From NCBI GenBank assembly GCA_022749755.1, contig CM040442.1:14544457-14608456 (forward strand): a stretch of 64,000 nucleotides of DNA, in the 5' to 3' direction. The stretch's first letter is position 1. The number at the start of each line of letters is the position of its first letter. The translations under genes and the position numbers were made by a program. The notes beneath the pieces are model-generated. The model was not told the origin of the DNA. It searched no databases and saw only the letters and a program-made list of their open reading frames with translations. Below are positions 25,078-37,995 of the stretch, piece by piece. Origin of the DNA: Azadirachta indica. Its lineage: Eukaryota > Streptophyta > Magnoliopsida > Sapindales > Meliaceae.

Positions 25078-25284
25078 TATATTTTCTGCTATTGGTTTTA
25101 TGAATTTATTATTTGTAAGTTTTGTTTCATGCTGTTGTAGTTAGTTTTTTTATGAGTACTGAACACAATAGATGATATGAAGTGGTTGTGGTATTTGACA
25201 TTAAATTACATTATTTAATATATATGTTTTCTATTTATATTCATTGTGAGTTTATTATTTGGAAGCTATGTTTGCTACTGATGT

Positions 25285-26134
25285 TGATACGAACCCCGAG
25301 TATATTAAACTTGAGACCCAATATCTTTATGCATGGAAGCAACTTCTTGGAAAGTTAAATCAGATTCACCCAAGTCTGTAACCCAATTTCAACTTGTGAA
25401 ATAGAACCTTAGAATAAATACCCTCAAAGTAATTAGCTTTGATTGTAAGAACCTTGATTCAAACAAGAATCAAAATAAGAGAAAACACTCTCAATTTAAT
25501 TTCATTCAAGAAAAGTAACTGCTGCCTCCATGGGAGCATGTGGCTGAATATATAAGGGTACAGGAGATAAGTAACCCTAATTGGAATGTTTGGCCACAAA
25601 ATTAAACTTATTCTAACTTTAAATAAAATAAACTGAATTTGAGCTTAATAATTACCATTAACAGCCCAAACACATAACAAATTATAAATATATGTTTATA
25701 AATAAGACTAAAATAGATGATGGGCTTGAACAGCAACTTAGCCCAAACTGGCACATGGAATCCGAAACTTGCATCATGATGACGATCTGATTCGAACTGC
25801 AATTAAAAGAACTTGAACATGCTTGCTTAGCCTTGAGACATCGTTTGAATATGGTCTTATACAAATTTGAGAAGTTGAATTCCGTAGAAGCTTTAATCTT
25901 CAGGTTTTGCCTTCTTGTACTTGTGTCAATGTTACCAAGCTCTGATCATTGTCTTGAAGTCCAAGCTTGATATTTGACTCTTTCTTACACTCTTGAATTG
26001 TTGTAAGATCATCCCACAAACCTTGAATCATCCCATTCAATGCATCTTTGAATTTCTTCATTCTTGCTCTTGTAACGGGACCATTAGGTAGTTGAATTGG
26101 ATCATTGCTCTTGTGTGCATCCGTATTTGCATCA
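25285..26134 (-). repeat. 3' LTR of the CRM-type element
   Basis: 850 bp. It includes the last about 235 bp of the polyprotein ORF (stop at 25900). Ends are TGAT...ATCA. It abuts the GATGT target duplication on the left and the polypurine tract on the right. Confidence 0.95.
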
Positions 26135-29100
26135 TTCCCTCGCTCCTCAAGATGATTCGTCCACGAATCTTCACTATCTACATCAAAAGGAGAAAGATCA
26201 GCCACATTAAAAGTTGCATTCACAGTATACTCATCAGGAAGATCCAATTTATAGGCATTATCATTGATCTTCTCAACAACTTGAAAGAGACCATCTCCTT
26301 TTGGATGTAGCTTTGACTTCCTTTGAGTTGGAAACCTTTCCTTTCGCATATGTACCCAAACCCAATCACCAGGCTCGAATACAACGTGCCTTCGTCCTTT
26401 GTTTACTTGGCTTGTAATTTGTTGATTCTTCTTTTCAATGTTCTTGCACACATCTGTATGTAGTTTTCTCACCAATTCTGCCTTTGTTTTCCCATCTAAG
26501 CTAGTTCTTTCATCACAAGGTAAAGGAACTAAATCCAAAGGGGTTAGTGGGTTAAAACCATAAACAATTTCAAATGGTGAAAAACCAGTAGTAGAATGCA
26601 CAACTCTATTATATGCGAATTCAACAAATGGTATGCACTCTTCCCAATTCTTCAAATTCTTTTGGACAATAGCACGCAACAAAGTTCCCAAAGTCCTATT
26701 CACAACTTCTGTTTGACCATTAGTTTGTGGGTGACAAGTAGTAGAATATAACATTTTAGTACCCAATTTACTCCACAAAACTTTCCAAAAATGACTTACA
26801 AACTTCACATCTCTATCACTAACTATAGTTTTTGGAATGCCATGCAAACGCACTACTTCCCTAAAGAACAGATTTGCAATATTAGTGGCATCATCAGTTT
26901 TATTACAAGGTATAAAATGTGACATCTTGGAAAACCTATCAACCACTACAAAAATAAAATCTTTTCCCTTTTTCGATCTAGGTAAACCTAAAACAAAATC
27001 CATGGAAATATTAGTCCAAAGTTCACTAGAAACAGGTAAAGGAGTATACAAACCTTGATTTAAAACTTTAGATTTAGCTTGTTTGCACACAACACATCTA
27101 TCACAAACTTTTTGCACATCATTTTTCATTTTAGGCCAATAGAAGTGTTCATCTAAAGTGTCTAGAGTTTTTGTAATGCCAAAATGTCCCATTAAACCAC
27201 CCCCATGAGACTCTTTTACAAGCAATTCTCTCAGAGAACAAATAGGTATGCACAATTTATTTTCTTTAAACAAAAACCCGTCCATTCTATAGAACTTACC
27301 ATATGCAGCTTTCTCACATGCTTTGAAAATGCTAGAAAAGTCAGTATCATCATCATAAAGAGTTTTAATATGTTCAAATCGAAGCATTCTTGCATCTAAA
27401 GCATTAAGTAAAGTATACCTCTTTGAAAGTGCATCAGCCACAACATTATCTTTACCTTGCTTGTATTTAATCACATAAGGAAAAGTCTCAATAAATTCGA
27501 CCCATTTGGCATGTCGTTTGTTCAACTTACCTTGACTTTTAATGAACTTCAAAGATTGATGGTCAGTATGAATAACAAATTCCTTAGGCCATAAGTAATG
27601 CTGCCAATTTTCCAAAGCTCTAACCAAAGCATAAAGCCCTTTGTCGTAAGTAGGATAATTCAATGAGGCGCCATGGAGCTTTTCACTAAAGTAGGCAATT
27701 GGCCTCTTTTCCTGCATAAGAACAGCCCCAATGCCCAATCCTGATGCATCACATTCAAGTTCAAAAGTATTAGCAAAGTTAGGCAAGGCAAGAATGGGTG
27801 CCTTACAAAGTTTATCTTTCAATAAAGTAAATGCATGCTCTTGTTCTTTGTCCCACTTAAAAGTACAATTCTTTTTAATTACCTCTATAAGGGGTGCCGC
27901 AATAGTGCTAAAATCTTTTATAAACCGTCTATAAAAACTAGCCAATCCATGAAAACTTCTTACCTCACTTACCGATTTAGGAGTAGGCCAATTTTTAATA
28001 GCACTTACCTTCTCTTCATCAACTTCAACGCCTTGAACACTTACCACGAAACCTAAAAACACAATTCGATCTAAACAAAAAGAACACTTTTTAAAGTTAG
28101 CATATAACTTTTCTTTCCTCAAAATATCAAGTACAGCCCTTAAATGTTCTACATGTTCATTCAAATTTTTGGAATATACAAGAATATCATCAAAGTATAC
28201 AACAACAAATTTTCCAATTAAATCTTTCAAAACATGATTCATAAGCCTCATGAAAGTACTAGGTGCATTAGTTAAACCAAAAGGCATAACTAACCATTCA
28301 TACAGACCATATTTTGTTTTGAATGCAGTTTTCCATTCATCACCCTCTCTCATGCGAATTTGATGATACCCACTTTTCAAATCAATTTTGCTAAAGATAG
28401 TAAAACCATATAATTCATCAAGCATATCATCTAGCCTAGGAATAGGATGGCGATACTTTACCGTAATGTTATTAATTGCACGACAATCAACACACATACG
28501 CCAAGAGCCATCTTTCTTAGGTACCAATAGAACAGGAACAGCACATGGACTCATACTTTCTCTAACATATCCCTTTGTTAACAACTCCTCAACTTGCCTT
28601 TGAAGCTCCTTTGTCTCCTCGGGATTACTCCTATAGGCTGATTTATTTGGAATTGAAGCTCCAGGAATAAAATCGATCTGATGCTCGATACCCCTAATGG
28701 GCGGCAATTCATTGGGCACCTCCTTGGGAAAAACATCTTCATAAGCCTGTAAAAAAGAAACAAATGCAGTAGGCAAAGAAGTATTAAGGTCATTAGTGTT
28801 TAAGTAAAGTTCCTTGTACATAAGTACAAGTATACTTTTGTTGGAAAACCAAGCCACCCTAATATCACTCCTTTTTGCATAAAAGCTCACTTGTTTCTTT
28901 TTACACTCAATTGTTTCTTTTTCCTCCACTCTTTTTCCCTCATTTGAATTCTGCCCCTCTCCATTCGAACTCACTTGTTTTTCTTTCTCATTCTTTTTGC
29001 CACTCTTTTCTTTTGAAAACTTACTCTCCTTTGTTATAACTTCACTCACTCTTTTCTCCTCACTCTTGTTTTCTCTCTGACTTTGCATTCTTCTAAGCTC

Positions 29101-30090
29101 ACCCTCATAAACTTCTTTAGGTGAAAGTGGTACAAAAGTAATTTTCTTCTCATCCTTCTCAAAAGTATAATGATTTGTAAAACCATTATGTAACACCCTT
29201 CTGTCAAATTGCCAAGGGCGTCCCAACAAGAGATGGCCAGCATGCATGGGCACTACATCAAACAACAACTCATCTCTATACTTGCCTATTTTGAAGGCAA
29301 TAAGAACTTGCTTTGTCATCCTAATTTCCCCACAATCATTAAGCCACTTCAACTTGTAAGGATGTGGATGTTTTAAAGTAGGTAACCCTAACTTTTCTAC
29401 AAGAGTAGTACTAGCAACATTAGTTACACTGCCACCATCAATTATCACATCACAAACCCTATCCTTTACAAGACACCTAGTATGGAAGAGATTCTCTCTT
29501 TGATCACATTCTTCCTGTTGGACTTGCATATTCAAAACTCTTCTTGATACAAGAGCCTTACCACTTTCTGCCATAGTAAATTGCTCATCCCCTTCTTCAT
29601 CACTTGCATCTTCAAGAGTTGGCATCGTCTCTTGTTCATTCTCCTCTTCACTGGCCGAATAGTACTCTCCCTCAAGCATGAATATGGTTCTTTGATTTGG
29701 GCAATCCCGCTTGTAATGTCCTACACCTTGACATTTAAAACATTTAATATTTCTGGTGTTAGTAGTAGAATCAAACTTACCCTTGTCTTTGCTTGAGTTG
29801 GATGTTTTGGGAAACTCTTTGGATTCGATTTTAGGCTTGGATGACGAAGCCTTATCATCTTTCCTCCAATTTGATTTGAATGCAGAAGTATAGGAGGAAA
29901 ACTGACTTGTACGACCTCTCTTTTTCAGTTGCTTCTCAACCTTCAATGTAAGGTGAAGCAAGTCTTCTAACTCCATATATGGCTGCAATTCAACCACATT
30001 AGAAATCTCTTTGTTCAAACCATTGAGAAATCTTGCCATTGTAGCCTCATTATCTTCCTCTACATTTGCTCTTATCATTGCTACCTCCAT
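25900..30090 (-). pseudogene. CRM-type gag-pol polyprotein, main open frame (1396 codons), 5' part frameshifted
   Basis: Residue positions are counted in the long open frame. A CCHC zinc knuckle ([14 protein letters not shown]) is at 117-130. The aspartic protease DGGS has its Asp at 218. Reverse transcriptase has its catalytic YFDD at 632-635. RNase H begins near 778 (LECDASGLG). The integrase HHCC zinc region is about 962-1002, and its catalytic triad is D1031, D1092 and E1128 with 35 residues between the last two. The C-terminal tail ([19 protein letters not shown]) is encoded inside the LTR. All enzyme motifs are intact, so pol itself looks young and undamaged. The true gag start is in another frame at 30722. 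The frames part around 30131-30141, where one base appears to be lost. The function in the family is reverse transcription and integration of the element, often into centromeric chromatin. Confidence 0.95.
26135..26148 (-). other. Polypurine tract of the CRM-type element
   Basis: The minus strand reads GAGGAGCGAGGGAA directly before the LTR TGAT. This is the expected plus-strand primer. Confidence 0.8.
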
Positions 30091-30722
30091 CTCCTTGTAG
30101 TATTCCTCAACACTCTTAGACCTTTGAATGAGATTTGAAGTCGATTATACAATTCTCTATAGTAGTAGCTTGGTACAAATCTCTTGCGCATGATGGATTT
30201 CAGATCTCTCCACTCTTCAATGGGCCTTTCCCTATTTCTCCTTCGCTTTTGCTTAGTATCATTCCACCAAGTAATAGCATAAACTTCAAAAACAGCCACG
30301 ACAACCTTCAACTTCTTGGATTCAGTGTAGTCATTGCAATCAAACACTAATTCAATCTTCGTTTCCCAATCTAAGTATGCCTCAGGATCCATTCTTCCAT
30401 AAAATGGTGGAATTTTCAGTTTGACCCCACTGTTGCTATTGTTATTGTTTCTTACCCTCGGTCTCACCTCTTCTTCCTCTCCATTGTCATCAAGCGATTC
30501 ACTATCATTAAAGCCATCATCTAATTGAGCTCTTCTCGGAACTCGCCTAGTTTGCATGGTTGGATTAGGAGCATTAGGTGGTTGCCCCCTTGTGGTTGAA
30601 ACCTCCAGCCTCCCCATTCTATCAACCAACTCTCCATATTTTTTATCCATGGCTTGCAACAACTCGGTTAAAGCTTGGAATCGATCTATCTCACTTTGTG
30701 GATTTCTTGTTTGTCCACTCAT
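30081..30722 (-). pseudogene. CRM-type gag N-terminal part, ending at the frameshift
   Basis: Starts MSGQTRNPQSEIDRFQALTE and has the retrotransposon gag pattern, including PPFYGRMDPEAYLDWETKIE and WWNDTKQKRRRN. It runs in frame from 30722 and then leaves the homologous frame near 30135. The last about 20 codons (ending RRWR) are out-of-frame translation. In related elements gag and pol form one continuous frame, so the simplest reading is a one-base deletion in this copy. It lies about 825 bp from the primer binding site. Confidence 0.85.
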
Positions 30723-31546
30723 CCTTCAAGACAAAGTTAGTAAAGCAAAAGAATAATTTTCTCACTTCACTCCCTCACGTGTTTCACTCAAGTAATGTTA
30801 TCACTCAAATTCGCTCGTGTTTCACACTTAATTTTATGGCTTTTCTCTAGATGAGCTCACACTAAGCCTTTTTCCACTCTAATTCTCTTATTAAGAATAG
30901 TTGCAAAAAATCAAAATTTATACAAACTTACTAAATACAATGAAAAGTAAAATAAAATTAATTTAGATAGGTAACAAACTGGGAAAGCACAAGGACTAGG
31001 AAATAGATTTTTAGAAATGATAAAGGAAAGATTAAGAACAAAGAAAAGAAAAAAAAATCAGTACAGGAATAGGAAAGTCAACCAAAAATTATGGAAAGAT
31101 TAGGAAGCTTGTTTTTGGAATGTAGGCTTGATTTGGTCAAACTCCTTGAAGCAATATGATTTTTCTTTCTATTTTCCTTATTTTCGTTCAACACCTGCCC
31201 CTTTTTTTTTTTTTTCTTCTCTTAGCCAAAGGCTTTGCTTTTTCTCTCCTGTTTTTTTTATTTTTTTATTTTTATTTTTACCTCCAAACACGTAGGAGTG
31301 ACCAAACAAAAATAAATAGACACAGACAGAAAAGAAACGAATAGACAAAGACTAAATCAACCGAATTGGAGATTGATACAACCCAAACTTGACTTGCTGT
31401 GAATTGAAAGGAAACCCTCTTTTTTTTTTTTTTTGATATGATAGACATAAAAACGAAAATAAATGGAATTGAAGCAAAACAGACTCAGAAACTAAAGAAA
31501 CAAATAAATAAATTTGAAAGACGATGTAACCTGATTTAGAGCCGTA

Positions 31547-31558
31547 GCTCTGATACCA
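31547..31558 (-). other. Primer binding site, tRNA-iMet type
   Basis: The minus strand reads TGGTATCAGAGC three bases after the 5' LTR end. This is the standard complement of the 3' end of initiator methionine tRNA used by many plant LTR elements. Confidence 0.92.
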
Positions 31559-31561
31559 AAC

Positions 31562-32411
31562 TGATACGAACCCCGAGTATATTAAACTTGAGACCCAATA
31601 TCTTTACGCATGGAAGCAACTTCTTGGAAAGCTAAATCAGATTCACCCAAGTCTGTAACCCAATTTCAACTTGTGAAATAGAACCTTAGAATAAATACCC
31701 TCAAAGTAATTAGTTTTGATTGTAAGAACCTTGATTCAAGCAAGAATCAAAATAAGAGAAAACACTCTCAATTTAATTTCATTCAAGAAAAGTAATTGCT
31801 GCCTCCATGGGAGCATGTGGCTGAATATATAAGGGTACAGGAGATAAGTAACCCTAATTGGAGTGTTTGGCCACAAAATTAAACTTATTCTAACTTTAAA
31901 TAAAATAAACTGAATTTGGGCTTAATAATTACCATTAACAGCCCAAACACATAACAAATTATAAATATATGTTTATAAATAAGACTAAAATAGATGATGG
32001 GCTTGAACAGCAACTTAGCCCAAACTGGCACATGGAATCCGAAACTTGCATCATGATGACGATCTGATTCGAACTGCAATTAAAAGAACTTGAACATGCT
32101 TGCTTAGCCTTGAGACATCGTTCGAATATGGTCTTATACAAATTTGAGAAGTTGAATTCCGTAGAAGCTTTAATCTTCAGGTTTTGCCTTCTTGTACTTG
32201 TGTCAATGTTACCAAGCTCTGATCATTGTCTTGAAGTCCAAGCTTGATATTTGACTCTTTCTTACACTCTTGAATTGTTGTAAGATCATCCCACAAACCT
32301 TGAATCATCCCATTCAATGCATCTTTGAATTTCTTCATTCTTGCTCTTGTAACGGGACCATTAGGTAGTTGAATTGGATCATTGCTCTTGTGTGCATCCG
32401 TATTTGAATCA
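31562..32411 (-). repeat. 5' LTR of the CRM-type element
   Basis: 850 bp, near-identical to 25285-26134. Followed on the plus strand by the GATGT target duplication at 32412-32416. The open stretch at 32177-32461 is the LTR copy of the polyprotein tail, not a separate gene. Confidence 0.95.
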
Positions 32412-32661
32412 GATGTTATTGTGTTTGTTCGTGATCGGTGAACATATAAAAGATTTGACATATAGTGGTTGTTGTTAGATACTAAGTTATTATTTACTTC
32501 TTATTTTCTATTTTGATATGCATGTGGATATTGCTTTTATGATGCTAAATTTATTTTTCTTAAATTATGCATATAAAATATATTTACATGATACTAGTAT
32601 AAATGTTTTAAAATTAAATTACAAAATAACAATTAATTGGATTGCATGCAATTTTAAGAAG

Positions 32662-33890
32662 ATGGCTGAAACCAAAGAGTTTAATTTACACCTAGATGAA
32701 AGACTTAAAAGAAGACGGACAACAAAGAAGACAATACAAAAATTGATAGAGGACAAGAAAATTATTGTCAACTACAATTACTTTGGCATTCAAGTGGGCT
32801 CTGGTGCCAATGATTTGAGAAACTATATTGGCGTTTTGGTTAGAGATTATGTGCCTATCATTTATGACAACTGGAAACATGTACCTCTTACATTGAAAGA
32901 AACTTTTTCGATGCATATTCAAGTTAGCTTTAGAGTTAAATGTTAAACTTATAGTTATTATTTTGTTATAGCAGTATTGATTTCTAATTTATTTACTTTG
33001 TTGCAAAAAAAATTTACAGCTGATTTGAGAAGTAAAGCTCAAGTTTTGCATTCAATGGGATTTGAGGAATTTCATATGGATCTTGACAAATAACTTCATT
33101 TTGCCTTATAAAGATGATCAGAAGCATCTAAAACTGCCTCCCATTGATTACCTAAACATTACAAACTTGTATTGGCAAATATTTATGAAGAAAATATTGT
33201 CTTCGAAATTTAAGGTGCATTATTTATTATCTCGCACTATAATTCAGTTCATTTGTGATTAATTTATTATAATCACTGTCCTTGAATTTCATGTTTTAGA
33301 AAAAAAGGTTAGGATGCAAAAAATAAACAAGCAGTGGTGAAATACAACTACCATTTGTGTAGTACAAGTTATAACGGCATGATGGAAAATTTGGTAAGTG
33401 AGTTGAATGTTTGAATTAGTGAGTCAAACTTAGTTTAACCTAATTTATTTGTTTATTGTATTCAAGAAAAGGAACTTGGAGTTCCTTTTGAAAGTAAACT
33501 TGATCGTATAATGCTTGGCAACGTGTAAGATGAAAAAGAATAGTGTATATGACCCTGAAGCGATACTAGTAATTGAGAAAATTGTTAGTATAAAATTATT
33601 GATGTTTTTGTACATTTTAGTTTCTTTAATATATAGACTTGTCATAATAACACATTATATTGTTTTTTGTAGGAGGAATTAAAAGTCAAGTTGATGAAGG
33701 ATCATTCCAATTAGAAGGAATGAATGACATTCTGTCTGCAATCTTAGAAAAAAACCCAAATGGAAGCAAAATTCAAGGAGTAGGACAGTTCATCACCCTT
33801 GCTATAAACTTTCGGGTTCTAGAATGCCAAAGTTTAATGAGCAAGAGGAAGGCTTTTGAGGGAAAGTTGATAATGATGTCTGCTTAGATT
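32662..33890 (+). pseudogene. En/Spm (CACTA) Transposase_24-type gene relic
   Basis: Three plus-strand blocks resemble the plant 'Ptta/En/Spm transposase' (Transposase_24) proteins. The first (32662-32925) has VNYNYFGIQVGSGANDLRNY and DNWKHVPLTLKETF, recalling the family's GQPVG...WRKVP pattern. The second (about 33020-33212) has RNFIWILTNNFILPYKDDQK and KLPPIDYLNI, recalling the 'LTxxYILPYKD' block. The third (33688-33820) has VDEGSFQLEGMNDIL and GVGQFITLAINF. Stops and frame changes occur within and between blocks, for example TAA after MDLDK near 33092. Such proteins accompany CACTA element transposases. The 7.1-kb CRM element inserted directly upstream, so 5' exons may be interrupted or lost. 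Confidence 0.6.
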
Positions 33891-35303
33891 GAATTACTTA
33901 CAATTAGGTTGGATTCTCAAACAAATACAAAACTTGGTAGCTCTAACATACCATACACTTCTATACAGAACATGGTCAGATCTTTAAAGATTAACCAACA
34001 ATCTTTGAAAGATGTGCAAAAAAAAGAAGATTGGTATACTTAATATTTTGAAATAATATTATTCTACAAAGTATTTTACATATTTTTTATGTTGTTTGTA
34101 CTGCATTTAAATAGTTTAATGAGCTACAAGAAGAATCATAGCCAAGCAATTTGTAGGAAAAAAAGACTTCAACCAATAGCACTACTGCAAAAAATTCAAA
34201 CAAAAAGAATTCTCCAACAAAAACCCCATTCAAGAATAGTTCAATAACTGGTCCAAGAAAATTTTTGAGATTCCCCACAAGTCTCCAGCAATACTCCAAT
34301 GAAGACACCAGCAAAATCTCCAACCACCAGTCAAAGAAAATCTTCTAAATTTATCCCCAAGCTAGCATACATGATTATACAACAGACTATAGCAAATGAA
34401 TATGACCAAAATGTTGTTCAAGGGGAACAAAAATGAAAAAGGATGGAACAACAAATAAGGAAAACATAGCAAACAAGCAAAAGTAATAAAACAGGCAGCA
34501 AAGAAGCTAAGAGGAAAACCACAAGCACCAAGAAAGCTTGGTGTAAGAAGGACAACCAGGAATTCTGTCAAGAGGGAAAACCTTTAAAGACTTGGCTATG
34601 TTTGGCCTAATTGTTAAGAGTTGTTTACGCAAAACTATCAAATTCAAACATAATGAAAGTACATTTAGTCATAGTTGGATAACTTATTTGTCCAGGGGAG
34701 ATTGTGTTCAAGTAATCAACATGGAATAGTTGTCCAACTTTTACATTGAAATTTGGATTAGGTAAAACCTTTAAATTGATACTGATTGTTATGCAATTTA
34801 TAGTGTTCAAAGCAACCTGGTAGTGTTGAGTGTGTGGATTTTGTGATGAAGTACATGTAAGACATAACGAGTGATATTAAACCTGAAAGAAAATGTGAGT
34901 TTTAGCTTCTATGTTAAGTTGGTATTTTAGGTTTTGAAAATTAAGTAAATTTCTTATGTTAGTATTTAATTGACATTTTTAATGTTATATATTTTGTTTA
35001 AGTTCGAAGAAGTCAAATGAATATACTGGTGATGATATCACAAAAGTCTGTGAAGAATGGGTTTCATAAGTTACAGAACTAATTACCAGTAACGAACAAG
35101 AGGTATATTCTGTTTAAGTTTTATAAATTGTTGTAATTTTCCATTGTTGTATTGGTGCTCGATGAAATACTTTGTTGCTTTTATGCCCAAAAATGAAAAA
35201 GTTTGAAGGGACTGGAAGATAGCTATCAGGTCACCGATCAAGTTGGTTTGCACTTTGAATGAGGTTGGTTTATGAATTGGTGACTTGATAGCTTTGTAAT
35301 TGA
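33891..35303. other. Degenerate transposon-derived DNA, no intact gene
   Basis: Less AT-rich than true spacer and probably a continuation of the En/Spm relic. Frames are short and broken, and I cannot assign domains. A CACTACTGCAAAAAATTC block near 34179 recalls CACTA element ends but is weak. Confidence 0.3.
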
Positions 35304-35403
35304 NNNNNNNNNNNNNNNNNNNNNNNNNNNNNNNNNNNNNNNNNNNNNNNNNNNNNNNNNNNNNNNNNNNNNNNNNNNNNNNNNNNNNNNNNNNNNNNNN
35401 NNN
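35304..35403. other. Assembly gap (100 N)
   Basis: Exactly 100 N, a conventional placeholder for a gap of unknown size. Protein frames crossing it are meaningless. Confidence 0.99.
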
Positions 35404-37995
35404 AAAAAGCGAAAACTGGATTTGTCACTTCATTTGTAACTTTTCTTATCTCTTTTTTACCACTCATTGCATTTTGTTATTTTTTTTCTTTAGTTATTTT
35501 TGCTTAAGTTTGTTTCAGGTTTTACTTGTATTTCAATAACTACTATCTCAGGTAATATTCTCTATACTGTACCTTTTTACATTTAAACATTGGGGACAAT
35601 GTTGCAATCTGGTTGGGGGGAGTGTAGTCGACATAAGTTACCATTTTTTTTATACAACTAAAAAAAAAATTAAATTCATAATTTGTAAGGATGGTAGAGT
35701 AAGGAGTAATTTTACTCCTGAGACACATCTTAGTAGATATGCATTATCATTTGTTTTGATTTTTGAATTCATAATAAAGAATTTATCATTCACTTTCTTT
35801 TGAATTGATCAATATACAAACTCTCACATCATCATCACATAATAAATTCTGCTCAGATACTCAATCTGTAAAATATTTATAAACCATCTTTTACACACAC
35901 ACTTTGATACATGATTGTGGATGACATATTGAAATTTTACAATATTTGAGCTCTTTAATTTTGTCAAAGGTAGCAACTAAGAGTTCAAAAAAAAAATCTC
36001 CAAAAAAAATAATAATAAAAAAAGTTAAAAATAAAATAAATAAGTAAAAATTCTAATCAAAACTTTTTTTTAATAACCGGGCTTCTTGCCTAATCAGCAG
36101 TGAATGTTCGCGTAAAACGGTAAAGTTTTGATATGAATAAGTTCATAGCCTTAACTCGAGTAATTAAGCCCGTAGGGGTGTTTTAATACCTAATACCTTA
36201 AGGCCAACTGGTCTGAGAGTTATTGGCCCAAAGCTCGCTACATGGGTTAGGTTATGCACAAAGAAAAAAAAAGAAAAAAAAAAGGAGATAGAAATAATCT
36301 TTGCCCAAAGAAATTTACCTTAACAAAATTTAGAACCAATGTTGTTTGATTCTCATTAAGTTCCATAACATGTATTAGTTATAAAAACACAAAAAGAAGG
36401 TTTATTAATAATTTGACTGATGAGTATTTGACACATATATAGTAAATTTTTAAGCGAGAGTTTGTTTATTTTGAGAAGATAAAAAGGAAAAGAATGATTT
36501 TTACTTTGAATATAAATTTTATAAATCAACTCTAAATGGTATTGTTTATATTACTAGGAACTAGTAACAAGCTGGTTGGAGGGTGTGATGAATGTTTAAA
36601 AGTATAGGTTTATTAAGAGAAATATTATGATTCACACTTAATAATGTTCTTCCATTCCCCAATAATGATGCATATTCGTTTATATTGAATTGTAAAACAT
36701 GAATTGCACTAAATAGTTGGTTTTGCGCAGGTTTCGTATAATGAGCGTATCTTTCAATCCAAATTATCAATTGATACGATTTTTAGGTTGAACAAATATA
36801 AACTCATCATTTCAAAACTTTGTAAGCTAAAGGTTGGACCAGTTCGAGCAATTAATGGGATGAAATTGGGCTTCAACAGAACTCAAGCGCATCTTTGAAC
36901 TAGCCCAACATGCTTCTGTATTTGGGCCGTATCTCCATAAATATGTAACAAAAAATTATATAGTTAAGTGATCTAGAAAGCTGAGAAAGGGATCTAAATT
37001 GTTTATGTTTTGTACTTTCTCAAATTTCAACTGATCGGTTACCAAAAAGAGTTATCATTCTAGAAGGGCGGTGGAAAAATGCGACTTGAACATCTCTGCC
37101 TATTTTCAACACAACTCACAGTCTAAAATAGAAATAAGAGCAAGATATGGACCACTAGAAAGATGAGTCATCCACCTACAACTTTGAAGAAGGATGTTTT
37201 ACGAAATTCGGTGGTTTTCATGGTCAAAAATATGTTGGAAGTTGGTAGAGCGTGATTAATTGAAAATTAACCAAATTATGTTCATATATGTGGAATGTCT
37301 TTTGTTTTACTTATATAAAGGAAGACGTGGAAGTGAGGAAGATCAGTTTTGTTTCCATTTTTATTTTCTTGTTTTAATTTGAACTTCAATTAAATGATGT
37401 ATTTCTAATTTCGTAATTAGGGCTAAGGGTGAACTTTTAATGATTCTATAGTTTTGTTCTTGGATCCTTTGTTTCGTTCTTCATTATTAATCTTTTTATT
37501 GATTGAGTACTATATTTTGCAAGTGATTTTGAATTGTTAGAAACCTTGATTCATTGTTAACAAATGGTACATTGAATGCTTGGATATTTTCTACATATCA
37601 AGAGTAAGGCAACTTATAAATTTTTACCATCAACTAAAAGGTAAGTCTTTTGATTTCTTTGTGCTTAAATGTTTTGTTTTCATCATCCAATTAAGATCAC
37701 TTCTTTTGATTCTTAATTGTGTTTTTCTTTAAAAAAAAAAATCAAGAATAAGTTTTATGCAAATCATTAAAATGGATCTCTAATGCCCTAATATATAATA
37801 ATACTGAATTTAAATTTGACAATAAGCAAATTCACTCCATTTCTTATAATATTGGAATATTTGGACTTGTAATATTTAGACTTTTGGACTTGTGGACTTA
37901 ATATAATATATTCCCTGTGGACCGACACTCAGACTTCCAAACTTTATTACTTGAAACAACTTATACTTGAAAGTTACAACCTTTAAGTTGTAGCA
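35404..37995 (+). mobile_element. 3' end of a large Ty3 Athila/Tat-like LTR element
   Basis: At 35588-35622 the sequence has ACATTGGGGACAATGT and then GGTTGGGGGGAG, the pattern seen before the 3' LTR of plant Athila/Tat elements (polypurine tract). A putative LTR of about 2.4 kb follows from TGTAGTCG (35623). It contains AAGGCCAACTGGTCTGAGAG (about 36202), a TATA-like ACTTATATAAAGGAAGACG (about 37309), and TTCCCTGTGGACCGACACTC (about 37910), which resembles the block near the end of such LTRs. The end near 37995 (...TTGTAGCA) is a guess. The internal part upstream is lost in the N gap, and no other LTR copy is seen. Confidence 0.4.

Larger units (their letters stand above)
25285..32411 (-). 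mobile_element. Ty3/CRM-type LTR retrotransposon, complete
   Basis: Two 850-bp LTRs (25285-26134 and 31562-32411) enclose an internal region on the minus strand. Both begin TGATACGAAC and end ATCA. A 5-bp target duplication GATGT flanks the element exactly (25280-25284 and 32412-32416). By eye the LTRs differ at about nine positions, mostly transitions, giving about 1% divergence and a recent insertion. The tRNA-iMet primer site, polypurine tract, gag and full pol set are present. The polyprotein sequence and the run of its C-terminus into the LTR recall the CRM lineage of plant Ty3 elements, whose members are often centromeric. One apparent single-base deletion breaks the reading frame in gag. 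Confidence 0.95.

Noticed and set aside
32177..32461. 94-codon minus-strand ORF as a separate gene
   Set aside because: It is the 5' LTR copy of the CRM polyprotein tail plus flanking codons.
35270..35539. ORFs crossing the N run on both strands
   Set aside because: They are open only because N codons are not stops.
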